This document shows positions 39,798 to 52,749 of a stretch of DNA of 64,000 bases, in pieces. A model generated the notes under the pieces. It was given only the letters and a program-made list of their open reading frames with translations. It was not told the origin of the DNA and searched no databases. Origin of the DNA: Condylostoma magnum (lineage: Eukaryota > Ciliophora > Heterotrichea > Heterotrichida > Condylostomatidae); assembly GCA_920105805.1 (NCBI GenBank), contig CAKKTI010000014.1, positions 64,255 to 128,254 of the forward strand. The letters run 5' to 3'. A program made the translations under genes and the position numbers. Position 1 is the first letter of the stretch. Each line of letters begins with the position of its first letter.

Positions 39798-42700
39798 TTT
39801 TTGGAATGAAGTCGAATTAACGTTGGAATTACTAAAGATTCAGTTGTTATGTAGTACAATTGGTATATAATGTAATTCATGTGAAACTGTTAGATTAATG
39901 AAGTGTTATTTATTTAATAGTATATGGTGCTAAGCCTATGGATAATCTCATTACCTATGTTAACTTGCTTTCATAATACAGACACTATTTATAAAGAATA
40001 TTATAATTTTCTTATATATCTGTTAGAGTCTATTGCAAAGACTTAATATTACTTAACTATAATTTGATTTAATATGCTTAAAATGATATATGTGTAATAT
40101 TGAAGAATCATACTATTTTCTTTACATACATTGATAGCTCAATTCGGTCTAAATTTACAGTATCAATAAAAATACGTATTGCCAATATACTATCACTTAT
40201 TTGATTGAAAAATGTAATTTATTATATAGCAGTTTTTGTATTGTATTTTAAAATTATCACTTCCTTTTGTATTCTATACTCTTCAATACTTACTAATTTG
40301 GTAAATCAAGGCCTTATTCAATCAAATGTAAGCGAATTAAAGCTTTCCTAACCCTAAAGTAGTAATATAACATTTATGAATAAAAACAATATCCTATATT
40401 TATAATATAAAATAACATTCAACTTTATTAGAAATTGATTCATTGTTTTCAGATGTAAGCATTAAGTAAATTTAAATCAGGAATTAATAGTATGTAAATC
40501 CCTTGCAAGGCTTTATGCAATACATTATTTTAAGCATCCTTTAAATTGCTGATTAAATTTATCAATAACTTGATCAAATATCTCAGTTTCTGATAGTAAC
40601 TTCCCTTATTTACATAAATCATTAAGCTTATTTTTTAATATTATAGGAATAATACCCCTATTTTATAAGCTAAAGAACTACATATTCATCCAATTTATAT
40701 AGCACACATAAAGTTACTGTTTCAATTATTAACATATAAGGAGAAATAGAAAGCATATACAGCTCAAAATTAAGAATCTCATTCAAAATAATAACCCTAA
40801 GCTATTTTACACAAAATTAGATCAAAATAATGACCAATTTGAAACAAGCTTAAATAAAGTGAAAGGAATATCTGTTTTAGAGCATATGGTTCTCTAAATT
40901 TCGCAAATTATAGTAAAATCCCAAACATTTTTAGTTAAATAATGGAATCTGTTCGTTAATAACCATCAGAACAATGCAAAATATAATCTATTTGCTGACA
41001 GGTTTGCTATAGGAATAAAGACTTAGCTTAAGAATAATATTTCTTTATTTTTATACACGATTAAAATAGGTGAGAAAAGCTAAGTAATGCATTAAGTAGG
41101 AAACAATTTAATCTCACAATTATTTCTCAGAATTAATATAGCCCTGCAGCCTTCAACAAAAATAACAAAGAGTGAATAATTTATAAATAGTTATACTTTA
41201 AGGCTCTATCAAAATTTAATAAAGATAATTATGATCCTTATGTGCTTTCTTACTTATCACAGTAGATTTGCAAAGAGAGAAAGAGTAAATAATGGATGAG
41301 ACTTTATCTCAAACAAATTTGATACTTATTCAAGTATTTAACTAGTTGGATACTGATAGGATACTAGAGTATCATGCATATCATTATAGAAATAAAGATA
41401 CTAGGAAACTTTATCATAGAAAAGTACAATTATTTCAGAATAATTTGATAGTAAGAGGAAAATTTGTGCTTTATGATGCAAAATTAGTACCCCAGCCAAT
41501 TTATATTACTCTAGCATAAAAAAAAAAGCCATGGCTTTCCTTAAATAGTACTTTTCTATAATCCCTGTTACAATTCCCAACAAATCTTAGTTCTTGCAAT
41601 TGGTTTCAAAAATGCATTTATGCATAAAGTAAATAAAATTCTAGTACAAAATTGCATTTTTAGCATAAAATTTCAAACTGAAGAGGAAGAGCAAAAAATT
41701 TATCCTATTTAATGAGCTAAGGATATTTAATTGAAAGCTATAATTCTAAAAATAGCTGAAGATCAAAAATTCTGACGAGCAATAAAATTATAATAAAAAA
41801 TGGAATAAAGCTATTATTTATAGCTTAACTAATTGCTATAGATATCTTATGCTAGATGAAGGTAAATTTAGACCGGTCCTTCCTAATGTACTAGAATATA
41901 GCATGAGACTTAATACTATGATTTTTACCATTGAATGATGATGGATGAGGAAATTTAAAATAATTATTTTCTAAGTTTATGGTAATCTGTACTTTTCTCT
42001 ATCTATGCTTGTAGCTAAGTATATTTACAGCTAGCTGTAAACTCTCCTTATTTTCCGAAGCTTATTCATCGTATTTTATCTTGTAATAATCCTTTAATAG
42101 TTCTCAAACCTTCCTTTATCCTTTTAACAGAAATCCAATCTCTAATATTAAAAAACCTTCTTAAACTTGCCCTTTATTACTGTTTGAAGTGATGAAGAAG
42201 CTATTAAGGTTAAACTTCGTTATCAACTAATCTAATATTATTTGATCAAAGATTTCTCTACTTTTCATTTTTATTTCCAATTCATTTTAGATGTATGTCC
42301 TTGTCTAACAGTCTTTGTTGGCCATTTCTCCTGACAATACTTATACATTTTAAATTTGATATTAGTTAATAGAGCAATTATTTTATTACCAGTATCTTAC
42401 TAATTGCTGATAAAATAGATACTTTTGGGTGACGACTAGAATAACAATTGTGCCTCCATATTATTATAGATTTAGATTCGCATGGAGTTGATAGAGCTCA
42501 GTACGATGTATTTGAACTCCAAATCCTTACAAGATTAGTTATGTTAGTAATAGATCTTCCCTAATGTTTTATTTGTTCTAAATTATTAGCAGTTATCTGG
42601 GTATATTGGATACCACAAAATGTACTATTATAGATATTCAATAAATTACTTTTAACACAACATTAAAGACTTAAGATCAGAAAACAAACAGAAGCGTATA

Positions 42701-42940
42701 TCAGTCAGGCGCTCTATGCAATCTTTAAGGAAATTATCAAATCTTCTATAGACCTCTTCGAGGCTTACTTAAATGAATAAAATGAGAATAATTAATGAAT
42801 TAAATATAGCTTTTGAAAACAATTCCAACAATCTTCCAAGCAAAGTGCCAATTATTTGAGGCTTATCGAATGCATGATTTAATTAACATAGCCGACTTAC
42901 TAAACTAATCAGTCTTCTAGCTGTATAGGCGAAGGTTCAA

Positions 42941-43321
42941 ATGGAAGATTAGGAAGATTATTTAGTTGCGCCAAGGAAATATTTGTCAGCTTTAAGTATT
43001 TTGCACCGTCAATCACACTTGCCTTGGCGTAAGGGTGAATTTATTTCATATGATGTGATAATTGGCTACCAAATCGAAACCTTTATCTGCAATCTTAGTA
43101 ACTACATTACAGGGGCTTAGACCCATTGTGCCTTGCCATGTGCTCTTTCAAATTTTAGGCCTAGGCAAGGCTTTTCCTACAGATTTTACACTTGTAAAGC
43201 TTCTATTTCTTATGGATTACTGTTATATGGTGCTCAAGATTGGTTCGGGAGGAGTATGAGTGTTTGCATCCGGCATAATGACAAAATATTCTGGCTTTCA
43301 TTTTTAATGGTTAAACGATGA
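42941..43321 (+). CDS. Possible small gene, unknown (126 aa)
   Basis: A local rise in GC content coincides with a frame starting at ATG 42941 (MEDQEDYLVAPRKYLSALS) and ending at TGA 43319-43321 after WLSFLMVKR. It uses TAG for Gln and has a compositionally balanced sequence with several Cys, but no recognised domain, signal peptide or repeat. Could also be the 3' exon of a diverged gene, since the frame stays open upstream of the ATG. Confidence 0.28.
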
Positions 43322-44610
43322 ATAATATGATTGATATGCTAAATTATTTATAATTACATAAAAAATTGATATTGTTCCTGAGATGAAATAAATGATGAGC
43401 AGCTATGTTTTGACATCAAAAATTATAACTTTTATAATTCTACTAATTAATTCATGATTAAGACTCAAATTTTATTAGCAGTATTTGCAGCTTTAAAATT
43501 GCTTACAGTATTCTATTTTATTATGGATATTTTGGCACTTTTGTTAACAAAATATTTTCAAATTAATCATTTTTAGCATAGCTTTTGTATTCTTTCAAAC
43601 TATGAATTTTAATTGAATTTACCTATATTATATGTCAACAAATGTATTAATTAGTTAAAAAAGAAGATGAGATATGTATTTAAATGCATATTTTAGTTAT
43701 TTATTTTAATAAAGATTTCAAGCTTATTAGTAATAGTGATTGAAAGCATAGAAATACTTATAACAAAAATAAGCTGTATAACGATAGAATATAAGCATTT
43801 ATAAACATTATTTCAAATTTATCCAATTAAGATTTTAAATTTTCCTTAATATGACAAAATATCCAAGTTTTAAAGCTCTTCATAGTTGTTTAATAGTTCA
43901 TGAGTATATAGCCTTTCATATCAGAAGATTATTACAATATACTAAAAATGGTATACTTATTATTAGCTTATAATATACTAATATTATACTTTAGTATAAC
44001 TATCAGCTGCTTTTTCTCCTTTTTATTGATTTTGTTCCTATCTTTTATGAATAAAAGAATTATACTTATCTGAAGTGCTTAAATATTATATTGATAATAT
44101 TATCCTAATTTCACTACAAATTTAATTCATTTGTATCAGTTTATATAAAGCTAATCATTATAGCTATTTAAGTCTATTCAAATCATCTAATATTCCTTTT
44201 CACTATCAAATTAATATTCTTTGAATTCACTGGGATTATGGTTAAAAGCAATAAAATGATATCCAAATCCTTTAAGCACACATATCTATTGCAAATCATT
44301 GCCTTTAACTAACTAATTCTAGAGATACCAACGAAATTGTAAATATTACACTTAAAACCTGAAATCTACATACAAATTGCAATAATTATATAACTATTCA
44401 AAGATTAATAACCTTCTTACATGTATGAAACCATATTAATCCCTCTTAAAGCTTTGTATCATATTATAAGAAGGAAATTTACAAAAGTTTAGTAGAGCTA
44501 CAAAGTAATAGGTTCTAATTGAAGTAAAATTGGATAGTTATTTGGTAAAAATTAATAATCCAAATATATGTATGTTGTAGTAGTTATCTCATTTGTTTAA
44601 TACTAGTCAA

Positions 44611-44640
44611 ATCTTGGGTTCAATCCTCAGTGCTTGCCCT
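44611..44640 (+). other. tRNA-like T-arm (B-box) remnant
   Basis: GGGTTCAATCC at 44616-44626 matches the RNA polymerase III B box / T-loop and a T run follows at 44639. No pairing 5' acceptor stem or good A box lies upstream, so it is not called as a tRNA gene; it may be a pseudogene fragment or chance. Confidence 0.25.
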
Positions 44641-45050
44641 TTTTATTTTGCTTGAAAATAATGCCAATATAGAGTCTAAATTTATTGCTTTATATTAAAA
44701 TAGATAACATGCATGAATACTGGGGGAAAGACGTAGTTTTCTCATTTTCTGTCCAAAATATCTTTGAGTTAATTACTTTTTATAGTCAATTTATTTAATT
44801 TCAAGTTGTTTAATATTAAATATAACTAATAATAGCTTGAGCTTCTAATAATTGTTAATAAAGTTGAAAAGAACCTAGGTAAAGTTATCATACTTTTAAC
44901 AGAAAACTAAAATATTGAATAGTATATATCCTATATACAAATAGCTCAATTATAACTTTCTTAATTTCAAGATTTAAATATATCCTTTTCAATGTGCCAG
45001 AGCATTTATATTTACTAATAAGCTATATTTCTTAGTTTGTATATTAAAAT

Positions 45051-46823
45051 ATGAATAAATACAGAGATCTATTCAGCCGTCCAAAATCTGCTTTGAGATC
45101 TTAAAAGCAAGTCAACTTAAAAAGACCAAAAACAACTTAAGGCAATAGATGAAAAGAAGGACTGTTTACATCAACAGATTCGTTCGGTAGTATAAGCCCA
45201 CTAAACAGGACGTAAATAAGTGTTTTGACTTCAAATGAAAACTTAAGAATCAGTTAGAAGCTCAATGATTCAAGAATTATAAGAACAGCTTAGGGTTAAA
45301 GAGAGCAAAACATTCTGTAACGAAAAATAAAATATCCTTAAGACTAAGATTTTATAGATGTATTGAGCACTTTAGATAAAATAGGAAACAATATTTAGGT
45401 AAAGAAGATGACAATTGATGATTAATAAACAAAAAAAGTTACTCTGACAAAATAATCTAAGCTTAACTTAACAATATCTGTTTACAATAAAATCTAACCT
45501 CTAAATGTGTCTATATAAAGATAAACGGGATAAATTATAGCATACTCTTCCTTCACGGCTATGGAACCAAGTAGTTAATATAATGAAGGTATATATTTAC
45601 TTGACTTTTTCACTATTTCAAAAGGGAATTAAGAAAAGTTTATGGTTGATTATATTTATTTGACTGTAGAGCCTATATAATATGCAAAATTTACCATTTA
45701 GATAACATTTGGCATAGGAATAATAGAATCACATCCGGTATAAAAGATACAAAAGAAATCTAAAGAAAGGTTAATTGAAGAAATAAGGAAAAATCCTCAA
45801 ATGAAGAGTGATCTGTTCTAGAGAGTTGAAAAGATTCTATTAAGGAGAAAACTTAAATTGAAGAAAAGCTTTAGAAATAAAGACTGAGTAAAAAACAATA
45901 TCAAAAGAGTGAAGTATTAACAAGGTGAAAGAGAAGTTTAAGCAAAGGCAAAATAACAAAGAATAGCCGTTATAAAAAGAAAAAGGGATATAGACTAAAG
46001 CAAACTAGATTATTTTAAGCAAAAGTTAAGAAAGTAGGAAATTCTAAAATTACATAAAAGAAATGAAAGAGAAGAGTTTAAAAGAAAGTAAAAATTGTAG
46101 AGATTTCAGTATATTTGAATATCCATTATCTCTTTGCCTTAATAATCCTACTAGATCTCCAAAAGGATATTTAAGTTAAGATAAGTAAGATTAGAAAAGC
46201 TTAGAACTATTCTGATAATAAGAAAATTTCAAAATACCTATAGAATGTTCAACTACAATCAGCCTATTCATATCACTTTACTAAATAGAGCAAAATCCAT
46301 ACTAAAATTCTACCATAATATAATGGATTTACATTTCAAGAAATATGATAAATGCTAGATTACCAAACTGTTTAAAAATATGTAGATGAGATTAAAGGCT
46401 GCATACGTAGTTGAACAGTTTTACTCAAGTACTATAGTCATACAAAGAGCTTTCAGGATATATAAGCAAATGAAGCAATAAAGATGGGAAAACCTTATTG
46501 ATTTTTGGAACACAAAATTGACAGAATTGGTTTTAAACAATAAAAAGAAGCATAAATAAAGAAAAGGAAAATAAGATCCATCCTTGATTTTAGGGGTAAA
46601 TTAATCAATCATCCATAATCTTTTAAGCAACTTTTTAGAAGGGAAAAAGTAGGAATTTTTACTGCAAGTAAAAGATTACATCTAAGCATAGAATGAGTAT
46701 TCGAAAATTGGGTTAAAAGCTGCATTTGCAATTTCAGGATTAAGCTTGAAGCCAAAATTTAGTTATTTACCGACATAACAAGAGCTTAACTTTCTGATAA
46801 ATAGTGTATATAAATTAATATGA
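45051..46823 (+). CDS. Basic coiled-coil protein with IQ-like motif (590 aa)
   Basis: Starts MNKYRDLFSRPKSAL, a Lys/Arg/Ser-rich N-terminus of about 100 residues, then a compact part at about 130-230 with alternating beta-type sequence (LNLTISVYNKIQPLNVSIQ, TAMEPSSQYNEGIYLLDFF) that looks C2-like but is not diagnostic. A strongly basic helical region follows, and STIVIQRAFRIYKQMKQQ fits an IQ calmodulin-binding motif at about residue 470. Two TGA read as Trp. The stop TGA at 46821-46823 is followed by very AT-rich DNA. Cytoskeletal or ciliary association is plausible from the IQ motif and charge; no family is recognised. Confidence 0.62.
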
Positions 46824-46929
46824 ATTATTTTACAAATTTATATTTAAAGTTATTATTACTAAGCAAATTTATTCTATTAGTAATTTATGTAATAGGGATT
46901 AAAGAAAAATAATATGATTAAAAAGGTTA

Positions 46930-49900
46930 CTACTCTAATTTTGTCATAATTGCTCCTAATAAACTATACATAGTAGTGAATATATTCTACTTTTTGAATA
47001 AAGTGAATAAAAATCCTAGAAATAGAAATAATTAAATAGCTACTATAATTATGAATCCAATTATTTCTATTACCTTACCTTGTTGTCCTAAAATTATATA
47101 AAAGTAAGATATTAGAAATAGAGAAAGATGCAATAGGACAAATATTCCCTATTGAGCATTACCTTTAAATTCAATCTTATCATAACCTAAGTAAGACGAC
47201 AAAAGTAATATTATTTACAGTAGCAAGACTTTTAAACTTCCATACTACTAATAGACAAACGCCATTATAATCACCATAACTTGAATAAAAGCTATTTTAA
47301 CTAAATCCCAATATCCAGTTTTATTTGAGTAGCTTTTGTTTATGAATGTTATAAATCCTTAGTTCTATTTTTTAAGCATAAGGTACCATACTATACTAAA
47401 GCTAACTATTGTCCATATAATAATTGCAGGTAAAACTACTGAAAGTGTATATAGCAAATGATCTCCAGTTCAACATTCAATTGATACATCTTAGTTTAAA
47501 TAGTATTCTCCATCTATATCCGCACACGATAAAAATTGTAAGTATGAATATGTTATTCCAGGTAAGATATATAAGTAAAGTTCTATCAATGTACTATACA
47601 ATGCAATTCTATAAGGATTTATTACATTTTTAACTGTTAAAATCCACTTGACTACCAGAAATATAAGGAGTATCATGAGAGGATATATTGCTTATATAAT
47701 CACATTACTAAAAGCATAGTTATCACCAATAAGGCAGCTATTCAAATATATGCTATCATTTAAATAGATAAAATAATTCAAATATTGCAGAGTTTGATAG
47801 ATATAATCTGAGTAATTAAAATAAACATTATTGATCAAATAAAGCTATACACAGAATCTTAATAATATTCTCATCATTCCAACTTTAGCTACTTTCCTTT
47901 AGTACATCAGCCTTCCAATGTAAACAAAGGTTAGGATCTATAAAGCCAATCCTAAAATTCTAGCTATTATCCCATAATACCCTTAATCACAATCATAACA
48001 ATGACCATGAATTGTTTTCCCATAGTTATCCTAGCAACTAAAGCAAAATATTCCTTTATACTCTTCAGAGCATTACCCATTTTACTAATCCTCGGATCCC
48101 TCTAGGCAAGAATTAATTAAAGGACATAGTAAAATTTCATCATCATTAGTGCTTCCTCTTCAATATCCATCACTGGGTAATAATAGATTCTATCCAGGAC
48201 AAACTGCATTAGAAGGACACTCTTAGCATTTTTATCCATTTACTAAGTTATAAGTTCCAAGTGGGCATGATTAACATATTTAATAATTCTAATCATTACT
48301 ATCATTAACAATTTATTCCCCTATATTACACTTTCTTAAATTAGCTTAGATCGTTATTTATGCATCATTATTGAATATGATATCTACATAAGCTTCTGAT
48401 TCTGGTTCTTTTATTATAGTTAATTGATTGATTTCAAATATACCAGTTTAAGATAGTACTTAATTAACTCGATTAGTAGTTGTGCCTTCTTATGGTATGA
48501 TATTAATAACTTATGAATCCTCTGATTTTACTACTTATCCTAAGTCATCTAGAAGCTACACTGTAATTGTTTCTTCAATTGGTTATCCACTCACACAATC
48601 AATTTAGTATAATGGTTATTGATCTTAAAATAATATCTTTGATGGATAAAGAGCTATATTAGGCCCATATAGTCCTGCTTTATTATCAATAAATTAGTTT
48701 TGGTATAAAAATTAATAATCACAGTCTTGATAGCATTATATTGCGCCGCCTTGTATAGCTGCATAATTATCTTAGAACTTGTTATCTTACATTTCTAATA
48801 TTTTTGTATTTTGAAGATAAATTGAAGCTCCATAATTGGCTTAGTTGTTATTAAAACTATTAGAATTCATTATTATATTTGACTAATTTATAAAAAATGC
48901 TCCTTTATCAGATGATATATTTTAAGCTATAATAGAGTTTGATATTTAAGCATCACTGTTATTTATTAAAACTCCATGATTTTTTCATACATTTTTGCTG
49001 ATATTTATACCATTAATTATTAAATGAGTGCAATTTTCAAGTTAAAGGCTATAATCAGAATTATTATTCAATAATTGAATCCCCTCAAGTAACACTTATT
49101 AAGAAAAAGAAATGACTATTTAAGGTTAGTTCAAATTTTTAAATAGTGATCCTTTAATTTACACTTCTTTTGTATTTTCAACCTATATTGCTTATATATC
49201 TCTTTCAGATTCCAAGCTTTCAAAAGTGCTATCTTGAATAATTAACTGATTCCCTGAAGAAGAAATAAAATATACTCCCCCTTTCCCAGATGATTTAAAT
49301 TTATTTGAGATAATTTCCACATTTGTGTCGATTATATAGATATATGAATTTACCGTATACTAGCTATTGGCGAAGGATGACTCTTTTATTTAAGATTATT
49401 AGCTTGTAGTTAATAAAATGAACCCTTCATAAAAGTTGATTGCTTCATTAAAATCGCATTTTTCTATTGTAAGTAAGACTTATTGAGCAAATATCAAAGC
49501 AAGGCCCTCTTAAGATCTATTTTTATCGAATTAAGAGTTTTTAATTTCTGATTATCCTTAGATTAGTTATAGTAAGGCTTGGCTAGTACTTGAGTTTTGC
49601 TTGAATGTATTATTGTTTATTATTGTCTAACTTAATGAGTCCTATTGATTCACAAATACTAGAGGTCTATTTAGTGTATTATTGAATTCAAAGGAGTTGC
49701 CCTCTAATAATAAATTCTTAACATCAAAGGCGTATATTGTATAGCCATCATTTATAGTATTATTACTTACTTTAGATTCTTTTAAAGTAATTTTATCAGA
49801 TAAACTTGAATTGATAAAACTAGCTGAGTTGATAAAATTATTGTTATAAAACTGTAGATTGCTTATATCAAGATTACTTGCAGAACTTTAATAAAATCCT

Positions 49901-52740
49901 TGTAGAATAGTATTGTTACTATATTCTGATCCATAATCCCTTACTTTTACATCTAAAACTTAGATAAAAGACTGTATTGAGCAATTCTTAATTTACAGTT
50001 CTATTAAATCTATAGTAGCTGAATTTTAAGTACTTGTTGATAATGACTAATTAATAAATTGCTTAGTAAAGATACAATTGTTAAACTTTAATTATTATAG
50101 TTTAAATTCTTCAACTGCTGACTGAAACTAAATAAAAGATTGCGAGATTTAGTCAAAATCTGAGTTAGCAATACTTATTTACTACACCTTGCTATTAGCT
50201 GTGATAAAATTATTCTAGTCACTATCTAACTTTCCAAAATATGAGTTTTATATACTAATTCTTACAAAATCATTGTTGATAAGAGCTAATGATGTTCCAT
50301 TATTTGAATCATCTCCCATAATGACTAACTTATCTATTAAAATATCGAAATATGCTTCAAACTAGGAAACATTTACTAGATAGCTGTTTTAAGACTCTTA
50401 ATCTAAATCTATTTTAATGTTTTGCATTTACAGTGAATATTATTGATTATTTGATTCTTCAGAGGAGATTTTAAAGTTAGGAAAATCAATAAAAGTAATG
50501 AAGTTTATGTTTATACAGTCAAAATTTCCCAATTTAGTACTTTTAACCTTTGAAAATTCAAACAGAGTTTAATGCTCACCTCCAATATTTTCTAAAGTAA
50601 CCTATTCAATAACAATTTCCTCAATTTCATGAAAATTTCCAAAATTTATAGGGTTACTTTCTATTTGATAAGTCTTTAAATTCTCAATAGTGATTGATTG
50701 GGATTGACTTATACTAAAATAAGAATTAGCATTAATGAACTATAAATCAATTTCGTTTATTTCTAATCTCTATTGGTTTTAAGCTTCAATTATATTTTAA
50801 TCTGAGCCTTAATTACTTAGAGTCGCATTTATGACAGTTAATTTCTGGATAAAAGTATTATCATTATCTTATATACTTAATAGAGTGCTACCTTTAGTAG
50901 GTTGATTTTGCTACCAAGCAGGTGTTTTTATAAAAGATTCTGGATCTAGGAAAAGATCATAAAGGAAAATGGAATTAGGGTCAAAGCTTTATGATTGATT
51001 TAAATTGGATATTTTAAGCTCAGATATGTTAAAACTGTTCTATCTATTTCCTTTGATTTCTATAAGATTAATAAATTCACCTTCTAATTAATCAATAGTT
51101 AGTTAAAATATTGAATGATTGCTAGAATCTGATTCATGTCCTAGAAAACATAGAACTGTGCTTTCACAATATTATACATCATTTAGGTCTTGATCTACAA
51201 TAGCATTATTTTTCATCTGTATATTAGTTATGGTTCCATTGTCTATTATGTTTACTTTCATAAATAAACCTTAAATTACTGAATTCTCTATAACTATGTT
51301 TGATAATTCTAAATTATGAGAATCTATTTCAACAAGAGAAATTATGCTATCTTTTATACTGATACCACTTATTATAAAATCTGATGCTTAATTCATTGAA
51401 TAAGACTTCTCAATCTTTATAATAGGGAATAGGCTCTAATATAAATTCTGTTATTGTAGCATAAGAGCCTTATAAATGCTTATATTCCTTACTTCAATGT
51501 TGAGTCCATTAGCGTCAATGCATGCAGCTTTATGAGTAACGAGTTAAATTTATTGCATATCAGTGTGATTGATATACATAAAGCTAAGATTTTCTAAGAT
51601 CAAATTCGTTGATTATTGCACATATGCTACATTATTAGCTGTTTTAATTTTTTCGAATATTATATTAGATAATGCAATTTTATCACCATATAAATAGATA
51701 ATATGATACCAATTAGCTTTAAACTATCTAATAATTAAATTCTGAAGAAGTATTTCATCAATGATTTACATGTTGATTAAACTTACAAAATAAAGTTCAT
51801 TTGTCAAATATCCATAATCATTAGCTTACTACTCGCTTAGAGCCAAATCTTCATTATAGTTTTCCCCATCAAAATGTTGATTTAGTCAATAACATCAATC
51901 ACACCCTTCAACTACAGGCATTTATTCTAATATAAGATTAGATATCTATACATTTTCCATCTATAAAAAGTAAAATACTAAAGGCCTTGACAAGTTTATT
52001 AGTATCCGAGGTTTATCATCACTGCAAAATTAATTATTACTCTCATTGCATAGAATTCCTTTTATAATTACACCTTTTCTAGTTTCTAGTATAAATGGAG
52101 ATTTTTAGCTTTATTTAAACCTGTATTAAAAGTGATCTTAGTAGTCAAAGCCTTCTGGTGTCTAGTAATAGTGTGTTCCTTTTAGAATATTAAATTAAAC
52201 ATATTAACCATCTGACTCAATGAATGCTTTAAACAGTGTTTTATAAGGATTTTCCATTGAGCCATCTTCCTATGAAAATAGGTGATTTTCAGCATTGCTT
52301 ATGTAAATTTAAAAGTAGCTATCTGGACTGTTTTATGTTCTTTCATTACAATTTCCCTATTAAAAGCTGCATTCAATATTATTACAACTTTCTTCACACG
52401 GATAAGCGCTAAAATCTGTATAAATCTAGCAATTACTTGCACAATTACCCTGATTAGAACTTACACAATAATAGTTGTCAAACGCGCATATAGATAAATT
52501 GCAGGCCTAATCACACCAATAATTAGATAGTTCTTCTTAACTACATCCAGCCTATAAGCATTCATTGTAGCAATCCGAGTTATTCATTGGTAATATAAAT
52601 ATATCACTGTTTAACGAATCATATGCACAGTTCAAAGTCATGCATTCAGGGTTGCATACCCCGTCGCCCAGTTTTGACTAGTCGCATTCACAGAAACGAG
52701 TATCAAGCCCATAGCTAAAAATTCAAAACTGCAATAACAT
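46930..52740 (-). CDS. Giant LNR / beta-helix / multi-TM surface protein, copy C
   Basis: 1,937 codons in one frame; paralogue of the gene at the left window edge (copy A). N-terminus MLLQFWIFSYG with TGA=Trp at 52723-52725, LNR (GDGVCNPEC), Cys-rich segment, then about 1,300 residues of beta-helix-like Asn/Ile/Ser repeats. A Cys-rich block lies near 48000-48300 and a C-terminal set of hydrophobic helices ends in IMTKLE followed by tandem TAG TAA. The ATG is 3-9 nt after the two TAA codons that can end copy D, with the frame open across, so D and C may form one 3,900-residue protein. Function unknown, probably surface or lumenal. Confidence 0.65.
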
Positions 52741-52749
52741 TTTTTATTC

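Larger units (their letters stand above)
39798..45050. other. Gene-poor AT-rich region with coding-like fragments
   Basis: 5.2 kb without a gene that can be supported by homology. Frames are open almost anywhere because no codon is an absolute stop, so length means nothing here. Three plus-strand stretches look more protein-like than the rest: about 40770-41240, 41294-41530 (MDETLSQTNLILIQVFNQLD...) and 42280-42800 (IIIDLDSHGVDRAQYDVFEL...), but they sit in different frames without clear splice sites. 43330-45050 is low-complexity AT. Decayed genes, a diverged gene with unseen introns, or non-coding DNA are all possible. Confidence 0.4.

Noticed and set aside
40340-40360. Telomere-like CCTAACCCTAA
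   Set aside because: A single short occurrence inside AT-rich DNA; no repeat array.
44570-44645. A tRNA gene with T-arm GGGTTCAATCC
   Set aside because: No 5' strand pairs with the TGCTTGC acceptor side, and the A box and anticodon arm are not recognisable.
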